Source: Microbacterium sp. LWO12-1.2 | GTDB taxonomy: Bacteria > Actinomycetota > Actinomycetes > Actinomycetales > Microbacteriaceae | Reading direction: 5' to 3' | DNA length: 64,000 nucleotides | Assembly (NCBI RefSeq): GCF_040675875.1 | Contig: NZ_JBEGII010000001.1 | Location: 1,178,001 to 1,242,000 of the forward strand | Shown: piece after piece, positions 58,393 through 64,000 of the stretch | Numbering within the stretch: position 1 is the stretch's first letter | Layout of the letters: each line of letters begins with the position of its first letter | Position numbers and translations under genes: made by a program | Notes under the pieces: generated by a model | The model's input: the letters and a program-made list of their open reading frames with translations, nothing else | The model's database searches: none | Told to the model about the DNA's origin: nothing

Positions 58393-59157
58393 GTGACCGA
58401 CGTTCTTCCCGCAGGTTCTCTCGACGGCAAGGTCGCTCTTGTCACCGGTTCGTCGCGGGGGATCGGCGCCGACACGGTGCGCTACCTCGCGGAGGCCGGC
58501 GCCGATGTCGTCATCAACTTCCGCAACAAGGCACCGCGTGCGGAGAAGCTCGCCGAGCAGCTTCGCGAGCTCGGTCGTCGCGCACTCGTGGTCGGCGCGG
58601 ACCTGACCGACCCTGACTCCGTCGCGCAGATGTTCGACGCCATCCGCGCCGAGTACGGGCGCCTCGACGTGCTCGTCCTCAACGCATCCGGCGGTATGGA
58701 GTCCGGCATGGCGGAGGACTACGCCCTGACCCTGAACCGCGACGCACAGCTCAACGTCCTGAACGCCGCGACGCCTCTGCTCGGAGAGGGGGCCCGCGTC
58801 GTGTTCGTCACCAGCCACCAGGCGCACTTCATCCGCACCACTCCGACCATGCCCGAGTACGAGCCCGTTGCGTTGTCCAAGCGCGCCGGCGAGGACGCGC
58901 TTCGCGAACTGATCCCGGCTCTGGCCGAGAAGGGCATCGGCTTCACCGTCGTGTCCGGTGACATGATCGAGGGCACCATCACCGCCACGCTGCTGGAGCG
59001 GGCGAACCCGGGTGCTATCGCCGAGCGACGCGAGTCAGCCGGCAAGCTCTACAACGTCTCGGAGTTCGCCGCGGAGGTCGCTCAGGCCGCGGTCGACCCC
59101 GTTCCCGCCGACAACACGCGCCTCGTCGGAGACGTCAGCGCCTTCGCTGCCGAGTAG
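58393..59157 (+). CDS. SDR-family protein lacking the standard catalytic Tyr position
   Basis: 254 residues. The NAD(P)-binding TGSSRGIG motif (residues 18-25) and LVLNASGG are clear, and S141 fits the catalytic Ser. The YxxxK element, however, reads VALSK (V159, K163), with the only nearby Tyr at 156, seven residues before the Lys. It may be a conserved SDR subgroup using Tyr156 or a non-catalytic one. GTG 58393 is preceded by AGGAG 6 nt upstream; the upstream ATG at 58357 is rejected. Confidence 0.87.
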   Translation: MTDVLPAGSLDGKVALVTGSSRGIGADTVRYLAEAGADVVINFRNKAPRAEKLAEQLRELGRRALVVGADLTDPDSVAQMFDAIRAEYGRLDVLVLNASGGMESGMAEDYALTLNRDAQLNVLNAATPLLGEGARVVFVTSHQAHFIRTTPTMPEYEPVALSKRAGEDALRELIPALAEKGIGFTVVSGDMIEGTITATLLERANPGAIAERRESAGKLYNVSEFAAEVAQAAVDPVPADNTRLVGDVSAFAAE

Positions 59158-59161
59158 CTCT

Positions 59162-59219
59162 CCGCACAATGAATCGGCCCCGTCCTGCAACTGCAGGACG
59201 GGGCCGATTCATTGTGCGG
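59162..59219. terminator. 28-bp perfect bidirectional hairpin
   Basis: Arms 59162-59189 and 59192-59219 are perfectly complementary with 2 nt between them; the outer part AATGAATC/GATTCATT is AU-rich and the core GGCCCCGTCCTGCA is GC-rich. It lies between two convergent genes, 5 nt after the SDR stop and 8 nt before the DUF308 stop, and gives U-containing 3' sides both ways. Confidence 0.85.
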
Positions 59220-59226
59220 TGGCGGG

Positions 59227-59823
59227 TCAGCCGGCGACGCCGTCCTGGACGGAGGCGACAAAGCCCTTCGCCTCCTTGCCGATCGTGATCGCGCGGACGA
59301 TCTGCACGATGCCGAGTGCGATGAGCGAGATGCCCAGGAAGAGCCAGAAGGCCAGCCCTGCGATCAGCGGCGAGAACAGCACGATGATTCCGGCGATGAT
59401 GCTGAGGAGCGCGTACAGCAGCGTCCAGACGCGCGACCCGTCCTGACCGAGGAGCGTCAGCGCGACGACTCCATCGACGATCCAGCTGATGCCGATGAAG
59501 ATCACGACGACGAGTGCCAGCGTGGCGGCCGCGGCACCGAGGTTGGCGAAGGCGATCACGCCGGCGACGATGTAGAGCAGGCCGAGCACGATGTGTCCGA
59601 CGCGCGCCCACCCGCCCTTGGCCTTCGAGAAGATGCCGAGTCCGATGTACACGACACCGGCGACGACGAGGTAGGACGCGAAGATCGCGGTCACGATGAC
59701 GGCGGACTTGACCGGCCACACGAGGAGGACGATACCGGCGATCAGTGCGATGACACCGGAGACTGCGAGTGTGATCCGGATGGACTTGAACAGCGACTTC
59801 GCTTCGTTGACTGCGTGGGACAT
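59227..59823 (-). CDS. DUF308/HdeD-like membrane protein
   Basis: 198 residues with six membrane helices in three pairs (e.g. GVIALIAGIVLLVWPVKSAVIVTAIFASYLVVAGVVYIGLGI), the pattern of DUF308/HdeD acid-resistance-type proteins. Function is unknown in actinobacteria. ATG 59823 has AAAGGGG 6 nt upstream. Divergent from the AraC-type regulator. Confidence 0.9.
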   Translation of the reverse strand: MSHAVNEAKSLFKSIRITLAVSGVIALIAGIVLLVWPVKSAVIVTAIFASYLVVAGVVYIGLGIFSKAKGGWARVGHIVLGLLYIVAGVIAFANLGAAAATLALVVVIFIGISWIVDGVVALTLLGQDGSRVWTLLYALLSIIAGIIVLFSPLIAGLAFWLFLGISLIALGIVQIVRAITIGKEAKGFVASVQDGVAG

Positions 59824-59959
59824 GGGGACCCCTTTCTGAGAAGATCCTGTGAGGGATGCCCTCAGAGTAGCGCTCGGGCGGAGCGAGGTGGGGGAGGAGT
59901 GCGGCAGCGCGTCGTCGGAGGTCATGGAGCGAGACGCGCCGTCATGGCAGGATCATCTC

Positions 59960-60400
59960 GTGGCACCGGACGAAGACGCTCACCTGCGCGAGCTCGCAGT
60001 GATGAGGAGAGTGCGGGATCGCATCGACAGGGAGTACGCGAGACCTCTCGATGTGGAGGCCCTCGCGAAGGGCGTGCACATGTCGGCCGGGCATCTGAGT
60101 CGCCGGTTCCGCGACGCGTATGGCGAGTCTCCGTACTCCTATCTGATGACCAGGCGCATCGAGCGGGCGATGGCGCTCCTACGGCGAGGCGACCTCAGCG
60201 TGACGGAGGTGTGCTTCGAGGTCGGATGCTCATCACTCGGCACATTCAGCACCCGATTCACCGAGCTCGTCGGTGTCCCACCCAGCGTGTACCGTGAACG
60301 AGCCGCGAACGTGGAAGGGATCCCCGTGTTCCAGGCGAAGCACGTCACCAGGCCGATCAGGAATCAAGAAGCACCGCGCACCGACGCGCACCTAACGTGA
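59960..60400 (+). CDS. short AraC-family regulator
   Basis: 146 residues, essentially only the two helix-turn-helix units: ARPLDVEALAKGVHMSAGHLSRRFRDAYGESPYSYLMTRRIERAMALLRRGDLSVTEVCFEVGCSSLGTFSTRFTELVGVPPSVYR. There is no N-terminal ligand domain, so signal input is unclear. GTG 59960 follows CAGGAT by 6 nt (leaderless). Its stop lies just before the VOC gene, and it probably controls the VOC/UvrA-like genes. Confidence 0.87.
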   Translation: MAPDEDAHLRELAVMRRVRDRIDREYARPLDVEALAKGVHMSAGHLSRRFRDAYGESPYSYLMTRRIERAMALLRRGDLSVTEVCFEVGCSSLGTFSTRFTELVGVPPSVYRERAANVEGIPVFQAKHVTRPIRNQEAPRTDAHLT

Positions 60401-60405
60401 GCATC

Positions 60406-60816
60406 ATGAAGATCAACATCCACTACGCCTTTCTCCCGCACACCGACGCCGACGCGGCTCTCGGCTTCTACAGAGACGCTCTCGGATTCGAAGTGCGCAA
60501 CGACGTCGGCTACGACGGTCTCCGTTGGTTGACGGTGGGACCCGCCGGGCAGCCGGAGACGTCGATCGTGCTGCACCCGCCGGCAACGGATCCGGGTATC
60601 ACCGAAGATGAGCGACGTACGATCCTCGAGCTGATAGCCAAGGGCAGCTATGGTGCGCTGACCCTGTCCAGCGATGATCTCGATCAGCTGTTCGAGCACC
60701 TCGTCGCCCAGGGCGCCGATGTCGTTCAGGAGCCGATGGTCCAGCCCTACGGTGTGCGCGACTGCGCGTTCCGAGACCCGGCAGGCAACCTGCTCCGTAT
60801 CAACCAGGCCGGCTGA
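60406..60816 (+). CDS. VOC-family (glyoxalase/bleomycin-resistance fold) protein
   Basis: 136 residues from ATG 60406. A VOC beta-alpha-beta-beta-beta pair: INIHYAFLPHTDADAALGFYRDALGFEVRNDVGYDGLRWLTVG, then DDLDQLFEHLVAQGADVVQEPMVQPYGVRDCAFRDPAGNLLRI with the usual metal-site region. It could bind or modify a small molecule or drug. TAACGT ends 7 nt before the ATG; GTG 60397 (three codons earlier, overlapping the AraC stop) is the alternative. The AraC-VOC pairing is common in actinobacteria. Confidence 0.87.
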   Translation: MKINIHYAFLPHTDADAALGFYRDALGFEVRNDVGYDGLRWLTVGPAGQPETSIVLHPPATDPGITEDERRTILELIAKGSYGALTLSSDDLDQLFEHLVAQGADVVQEPMVQPYGVRDCAFRDPAGNLLRINQAG

Positions 60817-60845
60817 ACTCTCAGCCCTCACCACGAAGGATGGCG

Positions 60846-63203
60846 ATGTCCTCTTCCTCACATGCCGCCGACAGCCATGACCTGATCCGCGTTCAGGGTG
60901 CACGCGAGAACAATCTCAAGGAGATCAGCGTCGACATCCCTAAACGCCGCTTGACGGTGTTCACCGGCGTCTCCGGCTCGGGAAAGAGCTCGCTGGTCTT
61001 CGACACCATCGCTGCGGAGTCCCGGCGCATGATCGACGAGACCTACAGCGCGTTCGTGCAGGGATTCATGCCGTCCGTCCCACGGCCGGACGTCGATGTG
61101 CTCGAGGGATTGACCACCGCGATCATCGTCAACCAGGAACGCCTGGGCGCCAACCCGCGCTCCACAGTCGGCACTGTCACCGACGCGAACGCGATGCTGC
61201 GCATCCTGTTCAGCAAGCTCGGCACACCCTATATCGGGGGGCCGACGGCGTTCTCCTTCAACATCCCCACGCAGCGCGCCAGCGGTGTCATGACCGGCCC
61301 GGGCGGCGAGAAGAAGATCGTCAAGGACGCGATCTATCTCGGTGGTATGTGCCCACGCTGCGAGGGCAGGGGAGCGGTGTCCGACATCGATCTCACGCAG
61401 GTCGTCGATGAGTCCAAGTCCCTCGACGAAGGCGCGATCATGGTGCCCGGCTACACTGCTGACGGATGGATGGTGAAGGGGTTCTCGCAGTCCGGCTTCT
61501 ACCCGGGTGACAAGCCGATCTCGGAGTTCAGCGAGAAGCAGCGTCATCTCTTCCTGTACGGCGAAGTCACGAAGGTCAAGATCTCCGGCATCAACATGAC
61601 CTACGAGGGGTTGATCCCGAAGATCACGAAGTCGATGCTCTCGAAGGACCTCGACGCGCTGCAGCCGCACATCCGTGCCTTCGTCGAGCGGGTCGCGACC
61701 TTCGCGGTGTGCCCCGAATGCGACGGCACTCGTCTGACCGAAGGCGCACGGTCGTCGAAGATCGACGGCATCAGCATCGCCGATGCGTGTCGGATGCAGG
61801 TGACGGATCTCGCCGCCTGGGTGCGCGGTCTCGATCTGCCGGGTGCGGGACCTCTGCTGGAGGCGCTGAGCGCGAACCTCGACGCCTTCGTGAGCCTCGG
61901 GCTCGGATACCTGAGCCTGGAACGTCCGTCGGGGACTCTGTCCGGGGGAGAGGCGCAGCGGATCAAGATGCTGCGGCACCTCGGATCCTCGCTCACCGAC
62001 ATCACCTACGTGTTCGACGAGCCCACGATCGGCCTGCACCCGCATGACATCCAGCGTATGAACGGGTTGCTCGTGAAGCTGCGTGACAAGGGCAATACGG
62101 TGCTCGTGGTGGAGCACAAACCCGAGACGATCGTGATCGCCGACCACGTGGTCGACCTCGGTCCCGGAGCCGGAAGTGCGGGCGGCGAGATCTGCTTCGA
62201 AGGCTCGGTTGACGGCCTCAAGGCGAGCGGTACTCTCACCGGCGACCACCTGGAGGATCGCGCCGCGTTGAAGGATTCCGTACGGAGCGGCGACGGAGCG
62301 ATCGAGGTCCGCGGCGCGACGGAGAACAACCTCCAGAACGTCGACGTCGATATCCCCACCGGTGTCCTCACGGTGATCACGGGCGTCGCCGGATCGGGGA
62401 AGAGCTCACTGATCCACGGCTCGGTGACACGCAGGGAAGGCGTCGTGGCGATCGACCAGGGAGCGATCAAGGGCTCGCGGCGCAGCAACCCGGCGACCTA
62501 TACCGGGCTTCTGGAGCCGATCCGCAAGGCCTTCGCGAAAGTGAACGGTGTGAAGCCGGCACTCTTCAGCGCAAACTCCGAGGGCGCATGTCCCACGTGT
62601 AAGGGCGCAGGCGTCATCATCACCGAGCTCGGATTCATGGACTCCATCGAGACGCCGTGCGAGGACTGCGGCGGTAAGCGCTTCCAGGCCAGCGTGCTGG
62701 AGTACAAGCTGGCGGGCAAGGACATCACCGAAGTGCTCGATCTGCCCGTGTCGGAGGCACGGGTCTTCTTCTCCGAAGGTGAGGCGAAGATCCCGGCAGC
62801 GACAGCGATCCTCGGACGGCTGGATGACGTCGGCCTGGGTTACCTGTCACTCGGTCAGCCGTTGTCGACGTTGTCGGGCGGCGAGCGTCAGCGCGTGAAG
62901 CTGGCGATCCAGATGGGTGAGAAGGGCGACATCTACGTGCTGGACGAGCCGACCACCGGCTTGCACCTTGCAGACGTCGACAAGATCCTCGGCCTGCTCG
63001 ATCGTCTTGTGGAATCCGGTAAGACCGTCATCGTGATCGAGCACCACCAGGCGGTCATGGCCCACGCCGACTGGATCATCGACATCGGGCCTGGTGCCGG
63101 ACACGACGGCGGCCGAGTCGTCTTCGAAGGAACGCCTGCCGATCTGGTCGCCGACAAGTCCACGCTGACGGGTGAGCACCTCGCCGCGTACGTCGGTGTG
63201 TGA
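60846..63203 (+). CDS. UvrA-like ABC ATPase (UvrA2/drug-resistance type)
   Basis: 785 residues, shorter than repair UvrA (~950). Two ABC modules: GVSGSGKSSLVFDT ... LSGGEAQRIKML ... FDEPTIGLHPHD, and GVAGSGKSSLIHGS ... LSGGERQRVKLA ... LDEPTTGLHLAD. Zinc-type pairs CPRCEGRG, CPECDGTR, CPTCKGAG and CEDCGGKR are present. The UvrB-binding domain appears reduced. Such class II UvrA relatives give self-resistance to DNA-intercalating drugs or act in alternative repair. ATG 60846 is 6 nt from GAAGG; ATG 60840 is too close. Downstream of AraC and VOC. Confidence 0.9.
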   Translation: MSSSSHAADSHDLIRVQGARENNLKEISVDIPKRRLTVFTGVSGSGKSSLVFDTIAAESRRMIDETYSAFVQGFMPSVPRPDVDVLEGLTTAIIVNQERLGANPRSTVGTVTDANAMLRILFSKLGTPYIGGPTAFSFNIPTQRASGVMTGPGGEKKIVKDAIYLGGMCPRCEGRGAVSDIDLTQVVDESKSLDEGAIMVPGYTADGWMVKGFSQSGFYPGDKPISEFSEKQRHLFLYGEVTKVKISGINMTYEGLIPKITKSMLSKDLDALQPHIRAFVERVATFAVCPECDGTRLTEGARSSKIDGISIADACRMQVTDLAAWVRGLDLPGAGPLLEALSANLDAFVSLGLGYLSLERPSGTLSGGEAQRIKMLRHLGSSLTDITYVFDEPTIGLHPHDIQRMNGLLVKLRDKGNTVLVVEHKPETIVIADHVVDLGPGAGSAGGEICFEGSVDGLKASGTLTGDHLEDRAALKDSVRSGDGAIEVRGATENNLQNVDVDIPTGVLTVITGVAGSGKSSLIHGSVTRREGVVAIDQGAIKGSRRSNPATYTGLLEPIRKAFAKVNGVKPALFSANSEGACPTCKGAGVIITELGFMDSIETPCEDCGGKRFQASVLEYKLAGKDITEVLDLPVSEARVFFSEGEAKIPAATAILGRLDDVGLGYLSLGQPLSTLSGGERQRVKLAIQMGEKGDIYVLDEPTTGLHLADVDKILGLLDRLVESGKTVIVIEHHQAVMAHADWIIDIGPGAGHDGGRVVFEGTPADLVADKSTLTGEHLAAYVGV

Positions 63204-63324
63204 GCCGGTGAGCGACCTTCGGATGTCGGCGGACGCTGCGCTCTGACGCAGATCGTCGCCGGTGGCGTGTAGGTGTCGGCCACTCTCGAGTTGTAGCCGA
63301 TAATGCACATTATGTCAGTTTAAA

Positions 63325-63621
63325 TCAAACAGACTGCACTTCTCGCAATCGCGACGAAGCGGGCAACGCTTCCCCGCTATCCGTAAACGTTCCCTGATCG
63401 TTTACGGATAGCGGGATGCCAGCAACCATTCGACCGCTTTCCTCCACCGACATCTCAGTTCGCGCACCGTCGGGGCCCCACCGGGAGCCGAACAACTCCC
63501 GGTGGTCATTGCGGCTGCAGTTCTTGCGTCGAAGTTCGTAGTAGTCGTCATCGAGATAGACCTCGAACTCATCGGCGAAGGAACCTGAGCGCGGCAGCCG
63601 GGTCATCTTGAGCCAGTGCAC
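63325..63621 (-). CDS. hypothetical protein, start uncertain
   Basis: 98 residues from GTG 63621 (HWLKMTRLPRSGSFADEFEVYLDDDYYELRRKNCSRND...). The same frame stays protein-like upstream (LPDPPTVTLRRDDIRAVV) to a CTG at 63678 preceded by GAGG, giving 117 residues, but no ATG/GTG/TTG lies there, so the true start or a frame error is unresolved. Polar and acidic, no membrane helix; family not recognised. The 3' third contains a 17-bp perfect inverted repeat, odd for a coding region. Confidence 0.45.
   Translation of the reverse strand: MHWLKMTRLPRSGSFADEFEVYLDDDYYELRRKNCSRNDHRELFGSRWGPDGARTEMSVEESGRMVAGIPLSVNDQGTFTDSGEALPASSRLREVQSV
63373..63415. repeat. 17-bp perfect inverted repeat
   Basis: CCCGCTATCCGTAAACG (63373-63389) faces CGTTTACGGATAGCGGG (63399-63415) across 9 nt, inside the hypothetical gene, in the lower-GC stretch that starts near 63290. 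Could be a recombination or protein-binding site, or a terminator without a T-run. Confidence 0.85.
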
Positions 63622-63744
63622 GACGGCGCGGATATCGTCGCGTCTGAGCGTGACGGTGGGTGGGTCGGGAAGCGACAGCCGTCCTCGGGTTGTGGTGCGA
63701 CTCCCCCGGTGGCTGCACTGACCGCATCGTTCGCCGTGGGCATT

Positions 63745-64000
63745 TCAGGGCCGCAGCCACGGCGCGACCACCGGGGTGCGCGTGGCGGTGAACTGCAGCT
63801 GGGGATCGTCCAGAGTGAAGAACTTCATCCACTGGTCCCGGTCGAAGTTCTCGAAGCCGAGCGCGCGCGAACTCGGATCCTTCGCGACGACCATCAGGGT
63901 GTCAGCCTGGGGATACACCTGGACGTCCACACCTCTATACGTGCCGTCATATGACAGCCTATACGTGTCGATCCGTTCGTCAGCGGTGATCTCATGCGCG
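63745..64000 (-). CDS. C-terminal part of a hypothetical protein (runs off the window)
   Basis: About 84 C-terminal codons, open to the right edge: ...DERIDTYRLSYDGTYRGVDVQVYPQADTLMVVAKDPSSRALGFENFDRDQWMKFFTLDDPQLQFTATRTPVVAPWLRP, stop 63747-63745. Mixed beta-rich, soluble sequence; not recognised. Same strand as the hypothetical gene at 63325, 124 bp upstream of its GTG, so the two may be an operon. The start is outside the window. Confidence 0.6.
   Translation of the reverse strand, partial: AHEITADERIDTYRLSYDGTYRGVDVQVYPQADTLMVVAKDPSSRALGFENFDRDQWMKFFTLDDPQLQFTATRTPVVAPWLRP

Overview
The window is a high-GC chromosomal segment from an actinobacterium. Gene content and protein style (RbpA, PafB/PafC, trHbO, HelY, many short TAnnnT -10 boxes ending 6-7 nt before a start codon) point to the family Microbacteriaceae, most likely Microbacterium or a close relative. 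The genus is an inference from remembered protein style; no search was run. About 58 protein genes, four tRNA genes (His, Arg, Met, Leu) and one insertion sequence are packed with short intergenic gaps and many 4-bp stop/start overlaps. No gene-free stretch exceeds 300 bases.

Layout. 1-2200: the N-terminal part of a His-rich copper-type P-ATPase behind a CsoR-like palindrome, tRNA-His, oligoribonuclease, tRNA-Arg and a small unknown gene. 2200-13300: an SSB paralogue, a lipoprotein, EttA, two thioesterases, an FAD dehydrogenase, truncated globin, MscS channel and PepN. 13300-20650: ferrochelatase, RpiB, a Nei-type glycosylase, an amidohydrolase, Dps, a gamma-carbonic-anhydrase-like protein and a YihY-family membrane protein. 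20860-24300: a Tat-exported repeat protein, a DnaQ-type exonuclease, a hydrolase and an Lrp/AsnC regulator.

24300-34600 is a metabolic island for leucine/branched-chain acid breakdown. A branched-chain 2-oxoacid dehydrogenase operon (E1alpha, E1beta, E2) diverges from the Lrp regulator. A five-gene operon (acyl-CoA carboxylase beta and alpha, acyl-CoA dehydrogenase, MaoC-fold hydratase, CitE-fold lyase) diverges from a TetR regulator with a perfect 18-bp operator. The gene set matches the Rv2495c-Rv2502c block of Mycobacterium tuberculosis.

34600-41100 carries a phosphatase, sirtuin, RNA methyltransferase, SGNH hydrolase, a helicase and a ferritin/VIT1 fusion. At 41155-42461 an IS481-family element sits in the 3' end of tRNA-Leu(GAG). 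A 16-bp target duplication restored the tRNA but left its terminator stranded 1.3 kb away, and the transposase is frameshifted. 42660-47600: a peptidase, UppP, a PAC2-family protein, a HAD phosphatase and TrmI, with a 68-bp tandem duplication over the convergent uppP/PAC2 terminator.

47600-56000 is the trmI - lipoprotein - pafB - pafC - tatA - tatC - helY - lnt block, with rbpA convergent. It resembles the mycobacterial proteasome locus but has no mpa, dop, pup, prcBA or pafA. 56000-64000: a GDPD/SPFH/NfeD operon, an unusual SDR, a DUF308 membrane protein, an AraC-VOC-UvrA-like cluster, and two poorly recognised genes in a more AT-rich right edge, the last running off the window.
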